The notes beneath the pieces are model-generated. The model saw only the letters and a program-made list of their open reading frames with translations, was not told where the DNA came from and searched no databases. Shown piece by piece: positions 28,974-38,416 of a stretch of DNA of 64,000 nt. The stretch is from Devosia ginsengisoli (GTDB lineage: Bacteria; Pseudomonadota; Alphaproteobacteria; Rhizobiales; Devosiaceae), in the NCBI RefSeq assembly GCF_024707105.1, contig NZ_JANQAJ010000009.1, positions 248,001 through 312,000 on the forward strand, in the 5' to 3' direction. The position numbers and the translations under genes are program-made. Each line of letters begins with the position of its first letter. Positions within the stretch are counted from its first letter, which is position 1.

Positions 28974-29896
28974 CAGCGGTACCTCACCTTCGGGTCGAGC
29001 CAGGCATAGAGAATGTCGACCAGCAGGTTCACCGCCAGGATGATGAACATGTAGAGAATGGTCGTCCCCAGCACGAGGCCATAGTCACGGTTGAGCGCGG
29101 CGCCGATGAAATACTTGCCGATCCCCGGCAGGGCGAACACCTGTTCCACCACCAGCGAGCCGGTGAGCAGGTAGCTCAGCCCCGGCCCGAGATAGCTCAC
29201 CACCGGCAGCAAAGCCGGCTTGATGGCATGCCGCGCCAGGATCAACCGCTGGCCGAGGCCCTTGGATTTGGCGGTGCGCACGTAATTGGTGCCCAGCACT
29301 TCGATCATCGAGCCGCGCATCAGCCGCGCCGTGCGTCCGGCATGGGGCAGCACCAGCACCGTGACCGGCAGCACCAGATGGGCGATCGAGCCGTTCCGCC
29401 AGCCGCCGGCCGGGAACCAGTCGAGATAGACGCCGAACACCAGCTGCATGAGGGCAGCCATCAGGAAGTTGGGCACCACCAGGCCGATCATCACCAGGAA
29501 GACCAGCATGTAATCCGGCCACTTGTTCTGGTTGACGGCGGAAAGCGCGCCGGCGACGAGGCCGACGACCGTACCGATGATGAAGGCCGAAAAGCCCAGC
29601 ATCAGCGTGAAGGGCAGGCCGATCCAGATCATCTCGGCCACGGTGAAGTCGTTATAGACCATCGAGGGGCCGAAATCGCCCTGCAGCAGCCGTCCGACAT
29701 AGATGAAATATTGCTGGATCAGCGGCAGGTCGAGATTGTAATGCGCCCGCAGGTTAGCCAGCGTCACGGGAGGCAGCGCGCGTTCACCGTCGAAGGGACC
29801 GCCGGGCGCCAGCCGCAGAATGAAGAAACAGGCAGTAACGGCAATCAGCGCTATCGGAATCGCCGACAGCACGCGCCGCGTCACATATCCAAACAT
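28973..29896 (-). CDS. Oligopeptide ABC transporter permease, OppB type
   Basis: 307 residues from ATG 29896; 13 more in-frame codons upstream lack a ribosome site. It starts MFGYVTRRVLSAIPIALIAV, followed by FFILRLAPGGPFD and an EAA loop (TAKSKGLGQRLILARHAIKP). Six helices. It is separated from the upstream binding-protein gene by a strong hairpin at 29952-29986, which probably lowers permease expression relative to the binding protein. Confidence 0.95.
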   Translation of the reverse strand: MFGYVTRRVLSAIPIALIAVTACFFILRLAPGGPFDGERALPPVTLANLRAHYNLDLPLIQQYFIYVGRLLQGDFGPSMVYNDFTVAEMIWIGLPFTLMLGFSAFIIGTVVGLVAGALSAVNQNKWPDYMLVFLVMIGLVVPNFLMAALMQLVFGVYLDWFPAGGWRNGSIAHLVLPVTVLVLPHAGRTARLMRGSMIEVLGTNYVRTAKSKGLGQRLILARHAIKPALLPVVSYLGPGLSYLLTGSLVVEQVFALPGIGKYFIGAALNRDYGLVLGTTILYMFIILAVNLLVDILYAWLDPKVRYR

Positions 29897-29951
29897 GGAT
29901 TCGGACCTTTCACATCCACCCCATCGCCAGCGCATGCGCCGTCAGGTGGAT

Positions 29952-29986
29952 AAAATACGGCGCCGCCCCTCCCAAGGGGCGACGCC
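29952..29986 (-). terminator. Intra-operon hairpin (attenuating terminator) between binding protein and permease
   Basis: A 12-base stem with one mismatch (GGCGCCGCCCCT against AGGGGCGACGCC) closes a CCCA loop. On the minus strand it is followed by TATTTTAT. Its place right after the binding-protein stop (30002) fits partial termination that keeps the binding protein in excess. Confidence 0.7.
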
Positions 29987-30001
29987 GCCGGTTCTAGGCG
30001 A

Positions 30002-31618
30002 TTACTCGGACTTGGACAGCCAGCGCGTACGGTGAATGTCCGACGCATTGCTGACGAAGCCGGTAACCGTCGGGCTGACCACGTTCTGGGCGATGTACCA
30101 GTAGATCGGGAATGCGGCGGTTTCATCCATCGCAATCGTCTCGGCCTGGCCCAGCAGAGTGGCGCGAGCGGCCAGGTCCTGCTCGGTCGTGGCCTGGTCC
30201 ATCAGCGCGTCGAACTCTTCGTTCGAGTAGCGGCCGTAGTTGTTGCCCCAGTTCATCGCGCCGTCCTGCATGATGCCGGTGCGCAGCAGGTCGAGCGTGT
30301 TGGACGGGTCCGAATAGTCCAGCAGCCAGCCGGCACGACCGACATCGAAGTCACCGGCGCGCAGGGCGTCGTAGTGAACCGCGGTTTCGGAGTTGAACAG
30401 CTCGGTCTTCACGCCAATCTGCTCCCACATGGACGAGATCGCCACGGCGATGCGCTGGTGGTTGTCATTGGTGTTGTACTTGAGCTGCACGGCCAGCGGA
30501 GAAGCCGAGGTATAGCCCAGGCCTTCCATGATCGACTTGGCTTCCGCCACGCGCTCTTCATAGGAGAGGCCGATCCATTCGGGCTGGTAGGGCTCGACGC
30601 CTTCATAGTTGGCGGTACCTTCCGGCACCCAGCCATAGGCCGGCAATTCGCCGGTGCCCAGCACGTCGGGGCCGATCACGTCGCGGTTGATCGCCATCGA
30701 CAGGGCCTTGCGCACGTCGGCATTGTCGAAGGGCGCCTTTTCCTGGTTGATCACGTAGTAGTAGATGCCCAGGAACGGGGCGAAATAGTCCTGGCCCGGC
30801 AGGTTTTCCTTGATCCAGTCGGCCTGGTCCGACGGAATGTCGGTCAGGATGTCATATTCACCGGCGCGGTAGCGCGAGAGGGCGGCGGCCAGGTCGTCCT
30901 GCACGAAGTAGTTCACTTCGTCGATCTGGACATTGGCGGCATCCCAGTAGGTCTCGGACTTGACCGACTTGATGTAGCTGCCCGGCACCCACTCGGTGGG
31001 GGTGTAGGGGCCGTTCGAAACGATGTTCTCGACCTTGGTCCAGTCGCTGCCGACCGCGTCGATCACGTGCTTCGGCACGGGATAGGCGGTGTAGTGGGTC
31101 AGCGCCTGCAGGAAGAAGGGGGTGGGGCCTTCGAGGGTGATTTCGACGGTCTTGTCGTCGAGCGCCTTGACGCCCAGCTCGCTGAAATCGGTCACGGTGC
31201 CTTCGGCGATTTCCGAACCGTTGAGGATCGGGAACTGCAGATAGGCATAGTCCGAAGCGGTCTTGGGATCGAACAGGCGCTGGAAGGCGAACACGAAGTC
31301 GCCAGCCGTCACCGGGGTGCCGTCAGACCACTGGATGCCGTCACGCAGGGTGAAGGTATAGACCAGGCCGTCGTCGGAGATGGTGTAGCTTTCGGCCTGG
31401 CCGGGAACGGCCTCGGCATTGGCGTCTTCCGTCATCAGGCCTTCGATATAGTCGCCGATGATGCGGTTTTCCCAGTCGCCCGACGCCTGATGCGGATCGA
31501 TGGAACCGGGCTCAGAGCCGTTCATCATGTTGAGCGTTACGGCCGAAGCGGTGCTGCTCATCAGCAGCGCCAGGGCGCCGGCGGTCGCTACCGCGGTCAG
31601 GGTTTGCGTGATTTTCAT
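30002..31618 (-). CDS. Oligopeptide ABC transporter solute-binding protein, OppA type
   Basis: 538 residues from ATG 31618, with AAGGAG ten bases upstream. A Sec signal (KITQTLTAVATAGALALLM, cut after ASA) precedes a family-5 binding protein: SEPGSIDPHQASG, LRDGIQWSDGTPVTAGDFV, SNGPYTPTEW and AVHYDALRAGDFDVGRAGW are OppA-like. There is no lipobox. It leads the importer operon and would capture oligopeptides in the periplasm. The 262 bases upstream (31619-31880) show no gene and must hold the promoter. Confidence 0.95.
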   Translation of the reverse strand: MKITQTLTAVATAGALALLMSSTASAVTLNMMNGSEPGSIDPHQASGDWENRIIGDYIEGLMTEDANAEAVPGQAESYTISDDGLVYTFTLRDGIQWSDGTPVTAGDFVFAFQRLFDPKTASDYAYLQFPILNGSEIAEGTVTDFSELGVKALDDKTVEITLEGPTPFFLQALTHYTAYPVPKHVIDAVGSDWTKVENIVSNGPYTPTEWVPGSYIKSVKSETYWDAANVQIDEVNYFVQDDLAAALSRYRAGEYDILTDIPSDQADWIKENLPGQDYFAPFLGIYYYVINQEKAPFDNADVRKALSMAINRDVIGPDVLGTGELPAYGWVPEGTANYEGVEPYQPEWIGLSYEERVAEAKSIMEGLGYTSASPLAVQLKYNTNDNHQRIAVAISSMWEQIGVKTELFNSETAVHYDALRAGDFDVGRAGWLLDYSDPSNTLDLLRTGIMQDGAMNWGNNYGRYSNEEFDALMDQATTEQDLAARATLLGQAETIAMDETAAFPIYWYIAQNVVSPTVTGFVSNASDIHRTRWLSKSE

Positions 31619-31880
31619 GTCTGTCCCATCTCCTTGTGGAATTCCCGAAATCGTCTTTTTCCCGCGGTCGTAGGCGCCGCGGAGTTCAAAAGCTCTTGCG
31701 GCCGGCGGATTTTTTATCCCCCGGTCAAGATTGCTGGACGGTATTACGCAATTCCGTCCACTGACAAGCAAAAGATTGACCTAAGCGTCAAGGCTGGCCG
31801 GATTATTAACACACTGTGCACACCAAAAAACCCGGAATGGCTTTGCACCCCGATCACGATCCGCGGAACAGCGTGCTAAT

Positions 31881-32036
31881 TCAGCCGCCGAACCAGCCAG
31901 CCCGTTGCACGGCCGTGATCGCCACCGCAGCGGCGATCAGCACCACCCAGGGCAACCAGCCCGGCATGCCGGGCTTGGGCTTGTTGGGATCCGGTTTCTT
32001 CTCGATCGGGCGGAATTTGACGACATTGTCGCTCAT
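31881..32036 (-). CDS. 51-residue membrane protein coupled to the thiolase gene
   Basis: The protein starts MSDNVVKFRPIEKKPDPNK, has a Pro/Lys-rich cytoplasmic segment, then one hydrophobic helix (GWLPWVVLIAAAVAITAVQ) and ends RAGWFGG. Its ATG overlaps the thiolase stop as ATGA, which supports coupled translation. I know no family for it. A single-pass protein of this design could tether or modulate a membrane-linked beta-oxidation complex (FadE at 35452 has an N-terminal hydrophobic region), but that is speculation. Confidence 0.7.
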   Translation of the reverse strand: MSDNVVKFRPIEKKPDPNKPKPGMPGWLPWVVLIAAAVAITAVQRAGWFGG

Positions 32037-33316
32037 GCAGCGCTTTCAACCAATGCAGCGACACCCATGCCGCCGGCAGTACAGACGCTCAGCAAAGCGC
32101 GTTTTCCCGGCTCCGTCGAGAGCATCTTGGCCGTCAGCCCCAGGATGCGCGCACCGGTCGCAGCAAACGGATGCCCATAGGCCAGGCTCGATCCCTTGAC
32201 GTTGAGCCTCGCCGGGTCGACCGGTCCCAGCACCTGATCGCGTCCCAACACCGTCTTGCAATAGGCCGGGTCCTCCCACGCCTTGAGCGTGCACAGCACC
32301 TGCGCCGCAAACGCCTCATGCAGCTCGAAATAGTCGATATCGGCAAAGCCCAGATTGTGGCGATCAAGCATCTCGCTGACCGCGATGGTCGGCGCCATCA
32401 ACAGTCCCTCGCCATGCGCGAAGTCATTGCCCGCCACCCGCCCGGTGGTGAGATAGGCCAGCACCGGCAGTCCCCGCGCCTTCGCCCATTCCTCGCTGGC
32501 CAGCAGCACCGCCGAGGCCCCGTCGGTCAGCGGCGTCGAATTGCCCGCCGTCAGCGTGCCATGGCCGCTCGACTTGTCGAAAGCCGGCTTCAGCGTCGCC
32601 ATCTTCTCGATATTGGCATCGGCCCGCACATTATTGTCCCGCACCAGCCCCGCGCATTGCACCAGCAGGTCGTCGTGGAACCCCTCGTCATAGGCTTTGG
32701 CCGCATTGCGATGGCTCGCCACCGCCAGCTCGTCCTGCGCCTGCCGGGTAATGCCCCATTCGCGCGCCATCAATTCGCAATGCTGGCCCATGGAAAGCCC
32801 GGTGCGCGGCTCGTTGACCGAGGGCGCCACCGGCGTCAGTTCCCCGAACGAAAAGCCCTTGAACGCCCCAAACTTCTCGCCTGTGCTGCGCGCCTTGTTC
32901 ACATCGAGCAGCCGGTGCTGGAACTTGTTGCCGAAGACGATCGGGCTGTCGCTCACCGTGTCCGAGCCGGCGGCAATGCCGCTGTCGATTTCGCCCGCGG
33001 CAATCTTGGCCGCCAGCGTCAGCGCCGCCTGCAGGCTCGTCCCGCAGGCAATCTGCATCGTCGTCCCCGGCGTGCGCGGCGACAGCCCGGCATCCAGCAA
33101 CGCCTCGCGCGCCAGGTTGAAATCCCTGGAGTGGTTGATGACGGCCCCCGCCATCACCTCATCCACCTTCTCACCCCTAAGCCCATATTTATCGGCCAGC
33201 CCCGCCAGCACCGTACCCAGCAGGGAGAGATTGGTTTCCGCGACATAAGCCGTATTGCCCCGCGCAAACGGAATGCGTGCCGAACCGACAATGGCAACCT
33301 TGCGAAGTTCAGTCAT
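32033..33316 (-). CDS. fadI: Acetyl-CoA C-acyltransferase (FadI-type thiolase)
   Basis: 427 residues from ATG 33316. The acyl-accepting Cys91 lies in QIACGTSLQAA, the first catalytic His in the ELHEAFAAQ/GHPFAATG part and the proton-relay Cys in CTAGGMGVA. Length and the inserted loop (about 120-270) fit FadI-type trifunctional-partner thiolases rather than short acetoacetyl-CoA thiolases. It cleaves 3-ketoacyl-CoA in beta-oxidation. The hydroxyacyl-CoA dehydrogenase/hydratase gene ends two bases before it, so the two subunits are co-made. Confidence 0.9.
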   Translation of the reverse strand: MTELRKVAIVGSARIPFARGNTAYVAETNLSLLGTVLAGLADKYGLRGEKVDEVMAGAVINHSRDFNLAREALLDAGLSPRTPGTTMQIACGTSLQAALTLAAKIAAGEIDSGIAAGSDTVSDSPIVFGNKFQHRLLDVNKARSTGEKFGAFKGFSFGELTPVAPSVNEPRTGLSMGQHCELMAREWGITRQAQDELAVASHRNAAKAYDEGFHDDLLVQCAGLVRDNNVRADANIEKMATLKPAFDKSSGHGTLTAGNSTPLTDGASAVLLASEEWAKARGLPVLAYLTTGRVAGNDFAHGEGLLMAPTIAVSEMLDRHNLGFADIDYFELHEAFAAQVLCTLKAWEDPAYCKTVLGRDQVLGPVDPARLNVKGSSLAYGHPFAATGARILGLTAKMLSTEPGKRALLSVCTAGGMGVAALVESAA

Positions 33317-33317
33317 C

Positions 33318-35279
33318 TTACGCTTTCCCGTCTTTTCTTGCCTTGAGCGGCCCACCCAGGAATGGCGCAAAGCCCGTCCCCAGGATCACCCCGATATCGG
33401 CCAGCCCGTCATTGGCAACCACGCCCTCTTCCACCACCACTTCGGTCATGTCGACCAGCGGCTTCACCAGTTCCCGCCCCAGCCCGGCCAGGTCGGCATG
33501 CGCGGGCGTCTCGCCCTTCTGCGCCTTGCCGTCGACCCATTTGTAGAAGCCCTCGCCGCTCTTGCGGCCCAGCTTGCCCGCGCTCACCAGCCCGGCAAAC
33601 TTGCTCTCGGCCGGCACGGCATGGCCCAGCTCGGTCGCCACCGACATGCCGACATCGAGGCCAACGGTATCCATCAATTCGATCGGCCCCATCGGCATGC
33701 CGAAGGCCACGGCGGCGGCATCGAGCAATTCCTTGCTCTCGCCCCGCTCGACCCGCTGCACCGCGCCCAGCATGTAAGGCATCAGCACCCGGTTCACCAA
33801 AAACCCCGGCGCCGATTTCACCACCACCGGGCTCTTGCCGATAGCCAGCGCAAACGCCGCGCCCTTGCCGATTTCCGCATCGGTGTTGAAACTCGACCGG
33901 ATCACCTCGACCAGCGGCAATTGCGCCACCGGGTTGAAGAAATGCAGCCCAATCAGCCGCTCCGGCGCCATCAGCTTCTCCGCGATCCGCTCCAGCTCGA
34001 TCGATGATGTATTGGTCGCGAGGATCGCCCCCGGCTTCAGCCTGTCTTCCAGCCCCCCGAAGATCGATTGCTTGACCTCGAGCTTTTCCACCACCGCCTC
34101 GATGATCACATCGGCCCGGCTGACGCCCTTGCCCTCGGGGTCGGCCTCCAGCCGCAGTACCGCGGCATCGACCTCATGCTTCTTCTTCAGCCGCTTCTTG
34201 AACAGCTTCTTGCCGCGATCCAGCGCCGGCTGGATGCGCTCCATGTCGAGATCCTGCAGCGTCACGCTCATGCCGCGCAAGGCGCACCACGCGGCGATAT
34301 CCCCGCCCATCACGCCCGCGCCGATCACATGCACCCGCGCGAATTTAGCGCCCTTGGTGCCCTGCTTCTTCAACGCCTCGGAAGCAAAGAACACCCGCCG
34401 CAGATTGGTCGCCGTATCGCTCCCCATCAGCGGCACGAAAGCGTCGATCTCGCCGCGGATCATCGCCTGCCAGTCGTCGCCATGCTTTTCGAACAGGTCG
34501 ATCAGTGCAAACGGCGCCGGGTAATGCTCCCTCCGCGCCTTCTTGCCCGCCTGGTCGCGCATCTTGCCGACCACATAGCTGCGCAACGGCCCCATCGCCA
34601 TGAGCTTCTGGAACGGCGCCGCGCCCACCGCCTTGCGCTTCTGCAACACCGCCTTGCGCGCTTCCCAGCGCAACATGTCGCGGTGCCGCACCAGCTTGTC
34701 GACCAGGTTCATGCCCTTGGCCGCCCCGGCCTTGAGCATGCGCCCGGTCAGCATGATCTGCATCGCATCGACCGGCCCCGCCTGGCGGATCGACCGGCCC
34801 GTGCCGCCAAAGCCGGGAAAGATGCCAAGATTGACTTCCGGAAAACCGATACGCGTCTTGTCGTCATTGACCGCCACCCGATAGTGGCAGGCCAGTGCCA
34901 GTTCGAGCCCGCCGCCCAGGCAGAAGCCGTGTATCCCTGCAACCACAGGTATCTTCAGCGCCTCGATCCGCGCGAACAGCGCATGCGTCCGCTTCAGCGC
35001 CTCCGGCAGCACCGAAAAGTCGCTCATCGCATCGAATTCGGAAACATCGGCCCCGGCAATGAAACCGCTATCCTTGCCCGATAGCAGGATCACACCATCA
35101 AGCTCCCCGGTCTGCGCCAGTTCCTCGAACCGCTCCACGAGTTGTTCGAGCTCCATGATCGCCTGCCGGCTCAGCGTATTCACCGGCGCATCGGGCGTAT
35201 CCATGGTGAGCCAGCCCAGATTCTCCACATCGCGGTGGAAACGCCAGTTCCTGGTCTCGGGCATCTGCGGCTGGATCAT
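33318..35279 (-). CDS. fadJ: Fatty-acid oxidation complex alpha subunit (hydratase/3-hydroxyacyl-CoA dehydrogenase)
   Basis: 653 residues from ATG 35279 (AGGAG six bases upstream). The N-terminal crotonase domain has the oxyanion loop GFIAGADVSEF and catalytic Glu126 (GGGLE) and Glu148 (FPEVN). The dehydrogenase part has NAD loop GAGVMGG (320-326), the catalytic His in LHFFNPVAQ and NRVLMPYM. One chain thus hydrates enoyl-CoA and oxidises 3-hydroxyacyl-CoA. It works with the downstream thiolase. A palindromic repeat separates it from fadE, but the order fadE-fadJ-fadI suggests shared transcription. Confidence 0.93.
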   Translation of the reverse strand: MIQPQMPETRNWRFHRDVENLGWLTMDTPDAPVNTLSRQAIMELEQLVERFEELAQTGELDGVILLSGKDSGFIAGADVSEFDAMSDFSVLPEALKRTHALFARIEALKIPVVAGIHGFCLGGGLELALACHYRVAVNDDKTRIGFPEVNLGIFPGFGGTGRSIRQAGPVDAMQIMLTGRMLKAGAAKGMNLVDKLVRHRDMLRWEARKAVLQKRKAVGAAPFQKLMAMGPLRSYVVGKMRDQAGKKARREHYPAPFALIDLFEKHGDDWQAMIRGEIDAFVPLMGSDTATNLRRVFFASEALKKQGTKGAKFARVHVIGAGVMGGDIAAWCALRGMSVTLQDLDMERIQPALDRGKKLFKKRLKKKHEVDAAVLRLEADPEGKGVSRADVIIEAVVEKLEVKQSIFGGLEDRLKPGAILATNTSSIELERIAEKLMAPERLIGLHFFNPVAQLPLVEVIRSSFNTDAEIGKGAAFALAIGKSPVVVKSAPGFLVNRVLMPYMLGAVQRVERGESKELLDAAAVAFGMPMGPIELMDTVGLDVGMSVATELGHAVPAESKFAGLVSAGKLGRKSGEGFYKWVDGKAQKGETPAHADLAGLGRELVKPLVDMTEVVVEEGVVANDGLADIGVILGTGFAPFLGGPLKARKDGKA

Positions 35280-35292
35280 GTTTGCTCCTCTC

Positions 35293-35450
35293 GCCACGCC
35301 CCCGTGGTTCGAGGGTCGCTGCGCTCCCGCCTCACCATGAGGGCTACTGGGAGCACCGTTTCAAAGCCCCATCGGAGCTCTTCGATCTCAAAGTAGCCCT
35401 CATGGTGCGGTGCGAACTCTTCGCGCGCCTCGAACCACGAGGGCGTGGCC
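35293..35450. repeat. Family D palindromic element, copy 1
   Basis: Outer arms GCCACGCCCCCGTGGTTCGA and TCGAACCACGAGGGCGTGGC are near-perfect inverted repeats. Inner arms carry CTCACCATGAGGGCTACT and AGTAGCCCTCATGGTG. It fills the gap between fadE and fadJ. A second copy is at 47851-47982. Confidence 0.8.
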
Positions 35451-35451
35451 C

Positions 35452-37920
35452 CTACTCCGCCGCCGCCTTGTGCTTTCCCTCTGCAGCCAACTCATCCATG
35501 GCGAAATCGTTCACTGCCACGGCCCGGTCGGTCGCCTCATCCGCCGCCCGCATGATTCCGGCCTCATTCCCATTTAGCACACCCGCCGCCACGGCATCGT
35601 CGATCGCATCCCGATCCAGCCGCCTCTCGATCACGCCCTTGCGTGCCGCCTTGACGAACTTGGCTTCCACCTCTTCCGCTTCGGTCACCTTGATGAAGGC
35701 ATCTTCCAGCACGCCCGTGACGTCATCGGGGTCCATGGACACATAGGTCCCCGTCGTCAGCCTGTCGCGGAAAGCGCCCGGCCGCAGTACCGCTCGTACA
35801 AAGCGATAGTTCACCCGGTCCGAAGCCGGCTTGGCATGCCGCCCCAGCGGAAAGCACAACACCCGCATGGCCCAGGCGAACAGCGCATTGGGGAAATTGG
35901 CGAACACTTCGCCAAAGGTTGCTTCAATGGCCGCGATCCGGTCCGCCATGATGGCGTCGACCAGCGGCTTGTCCTCGGCAATCTGCCCTTCGTCCTCGAA
36001 GCGGCGCAGGGTCGCCGACATGAGATAGAGGTCGCTCAAAATATCGGCCATGCGGCCGGAAATCTTCTGCTTGCGCTTGAGCTGCCCGCCCAGGAACACC
36101 GTGGTCCAGTCGGCCGTGAGCGCAAAGGCCTGCGCATAGCGATGGAGCTTCCGATACCAGCCGGCCATCACCCCCTGGTTCGGCGTCGAGGCAAAGGCGC
36201 CATTGGTCAGACCATGCAGGAAGCTGGCCACGATATTGCGCAGCATGAATTTCGTGTGGCCGCCAAACGCGTCATCGAACTGGTCGAGCCCCGCCTTGCG
36301 ATCCGCATTCTGCGCCGCCTCGATTTCCTTGTAGAGGAACGGATGCGCCCGCAGCACGCCTTGGGCAAAGGTCATCAGCGTGCGCGTCAATATATTGGCG
36401 CCTTCCACCGTGATGGCCACCGGCGTCGCCATATAGCCGCCGAACAGGTAATTGCCCGGCCCGTCCTGGATGGCCCGGCCACCATGAATGTCGAAAGCAT
36501 CATCCACGCTGTCGCGCATCGCTTCGGTCGTGCGATATTTCAGCAGAGCCGAAATCACCGCCGGCCGCTGGCCTTCATCCACCATTGATGCCGTCAGCCG
36601 CCGTGCCGCCTCATAGGTATAGGCGCGCTTGACCATCTCGCCGAGCGGTTCGGCCACGCCCTCCATGATACCGACCGGAATGCCGAACTGCCGCCGCACC
36701 CGCGCATAGGCCGAGGTGACCCGCAGGCTCTGCTTGATCGAAATGGAACCGATAGCCGGCAGTGAAATGGCGCGCCCGGTGGAGAGGCACTCCATCAGCA
36801 TGCGCCAGCCCTGCCCGGCATAGTCGGTGCCCCCGATCAGGAATTCCATCGGAATGAACACGTCCGTGCCGCTGGTCGGTCCGTTCATGAAAGCCTGTCG
36901 CGCCGGAAAATGCCGGCGGCCGATCTCGACGCCCGGATGGTCATGCGGCACCAGAGCCAGCGTGATGCCGATATTCTCGCCCTTGCCGAGCAAATTGTCC
37001 GGGTCCTTGAGCACGAAGGCCAGCCCCACCAGCGTGGCGATCGGCGCCAGCGTGATATAGCGCTTGTCCCAGGAGAGGCGCACACCCAGCACCTCCTTGC
37101 CCTGATGCGTCCCCTTGGTGACCACGCCGATATCGCGCATCCCGCCAGCATCCGACCCCGAATGCACACCGGTCAGCGCGAAGCACGGCACTTCCAGCCC
37201 TTTGGCCAGCCGGCCGAGATACTTTTCCTTCTGTTCGGCCGTGCCATATTTTTCCAGCAACTCACCGGGCCCGAGCGAATTGGGCACCATCACCGTGATC
37301 CCCGCCGCCACCGAGCGGCTGGCAATCTTGGAAACGATCATCGACTGCGCCTGCGCACCAAAGCCCAGCCCGCCATGTTCCTTGGCGATCAGCATGCCGA
37401 GGAAACCCTTGTCCTTGAGGAACTGCCAGACCTCGGGGCTGAGATCGGCGCGATTGTTGCGCGTGTCCCAGTCGTCGATCATGGCGCAGACCTCTTCGGT
37501 CGGGCCATCGAGAAACGCCTGCTCCTCCGCGCTCAGCGTCAGCGGGCGGATGGCGGTGAGCTTGCTCCAGTCCGGCCGCCCGGAAAACAGCTCCGCATCC
37601 CAGCCCACCGTCCCGGCATCGAGCGCTTCCTGCTCGGTGCGGCTCACGCGCGGCAATATGGATTTGACCGCCCCGTAGATGGGCGTGATCAGCAGCGGCT
37701 TGCGGATGACGGCGACGCTCAGCAACAGCAGAACCGCGCCGATGACCAGCAGCACAAAGCTGCCCGCCCCCAGCCCATAGGCCATCCCGCTCTCGGGAAA
37801 GCCCAGCCCCGACAACAGGCCGATGGCCAATACGGCCAACCCCCACTGCCATAGCGGACTTTCCCGCATGGCCAGAACGGCGAAGACGACGAGGCTGATG
37901 GCGATAAGCGCAAAGATCAC
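35452..37920 (-). CDS. fadE: Acyl-CoA dehydrogenase, FadE type
   Basis: 822 residues, close to E. coli FadE and twice normal acyl-CoA dehydrogenases. Two N-terminal hydrophobic stretches (1-15 and 28-70) fit membrane association. The dehydrogenase core (about 120-560) includes GLGFGAQAQSMIVSKIASRS, FALTGVHSGSDAG, GRAISLPAIG and AFDIHGGRAIQDGPGNYL. A helical C-terminal FadE extension follows (about 570-822). It introduces the first double bond in acyl-CoA with FAD. A 16-bp MerR-type box lies 151 bases upstream. Confidence 0.94.
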   Translation of the reverse strand: MIFALIAISLVVFAVLAMRESPLWQWGLAVLAIGLLSGLGFPESGMAYGLGAGSFVLLVIGAVLLLLSVAVIRKPLLITPIYGAVKSILPRVSRTEQEALDAGTVGWDAELFSGRPDWSKLTAIRPLTLSAEEQAFLDGPTEEVCAMIDDWDTRNNRADLSPEVWQFLKDKGFLGMLIAKEHGGLGFGAQAQSMIVSKIASRSVAAGITVMVPNSLGPGELLEKYGTAEQKEKYLGRLAKGLEVPCFALTGVHSGSDAGGMRDIGVVTKGTHQGKEVLGVRLSWDKRYITLAPIATLVGLAFVLKDPDNLLGKGENIGITLALVPHDHPGVEIGRRHFPARQAFMNGPTSGTDVFIPMEFLIGGTDYAGQGWRMLMECLSTGRAISLPAIGSISIKQSLRVTSAYARVRRQFGIPVGIMEGVAEPLGEMVKRAYTYEAARRLTASMVDEGQRPAVISALLKYRTTEAMRDSVDDAFDIHGGRAIQDGPGNYLFGGYMATPVAITVEGANILTRTLMTFAQGVLRAHPFLYKEIEAAQNADRKAGLDQFDDAFGGHTKFMLRNIVASFLHGLTNGAFASTPNQGVMAGWYRKLHRYAQAFALTADWTTVFLGGQLKRKQKISGRMADILSDLYLMSATLRRFEDEGQIAEDKPLVDAIMADRIAAIEATFGEVFANFPNALFAWAMRVLCFPLGRHAKPASDRVNYRFVRAVLRPGAFRDRLTTGTYVSMDPDDVTGVLEDAFIKVTEAEEVEAKFVKAARKGVIERRLDRDAIDDAVAAGVLNGNEAGIMRAADEATDRAVAVNDFAMDELAAEGKHKAAAE

Positions 37921-38070
37921 GACATGCCCTCCATGGCGTCGCTCGCGCCAGCAGGGCCGAGCAACTCAATCCCCGGAACGTCAGACCTCGCCGAATCGTT
38001 CGGCCGATCGGCCCGTCGCACCGGGATCATAGCGCGACCGGCCCTGATTGTTGAGGCCAGTCTAGCAAGG

Positions 38071-38086
38071 TTTACGTATACGTCAA
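38071..38086. promoter_or_regulatory. MerR-type (LiuR-like) box upstream of fadE
   Basis: TTTACGTATACGTCAA, a 16-base near-palindrome. Its reverse complement matches the box before fadD at 13 of 16 positions. The ACGT-centred halves resemble the sites I recall for LiuR-type MerR regulators of acyl-CoA catabolism. Confidence 0.6.
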
Positions 38087-38128
38087 CTAAATGCCGATTA
38101 CGTCTTCCGCTCCAATCCATCAGCGGGC

Positions 38129-38250
38129 GTCTCCCTCCCCCTTGTGGGGAGGGTGGCCCCGAAGGGGTCAGGTGGGGGTATCTCCCCGCGAGTCCAGTGT
38201 GCTTGACTCACCCCCCACCCTTGATCCCTCCCCACAGGGGGAGGGAGACG
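38129..38250. repeat. Family B palindromic element (fadE-fadD region)
   Basis: Ends GTCTCCCTCCCCCTTGTGGG and its inverse CCCACAGGGGGAGGGAGAC enclose inner arms around a short centre. Related copies lie at 41395, 44749, 60333 and, in part, 62958. Confidence 0.75.
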
Positions 38251-38325
38251 ACTGCGAATTCCGCAGCACCGCTCCCCTGCCCCATACGTCCAACCCCCAA
38301 CCGATCCACAGGCTCGGGCAGCCGT

Positions 38326-38341
38326 TTGACGCTAACGTAAA
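38326..38341. promoter_or_regulatory. MerR-type (LiuR-like) box upstream of fadD
   Basis: TTGACGCTAACGTAAA, 75 bases before the fadD start. It shares TTGACG and ACGTAAA halves with the inverted fadE box. The MerR gene is co-transcribed with fadD, so the site would give autoregulation. Confidence 0.6.
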
Positions 38342-38416
38342 GCCATGAAATATTCGTCACACAAATGGGCGCCAAAGCCCGTGCCAGAATCGGCACATTC
38401 CGGAGGAACCATAGCC

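Larger units (their letters stand above)
37921..38416. other. 496-bp divergent control region between fadE and fadD
   Basis: No gene seen. It contains two MerR-type boxes (38071-38086 near fadE, 38326-38341 near fadD) and a family B repeat (38129-38250) between them. The ATG at 38345 is in frame with fadD but lies immediately after the second box and has no ribosome site, so it is not the start. Confidence 0.7.

Noticed and set aside
30032..31879. A 615-codon plus-strand frame opposite the OppA-type binding protein
   Set aside because: It is a shadow of a well-supported gene, with biased composition and no homology that I recognise.
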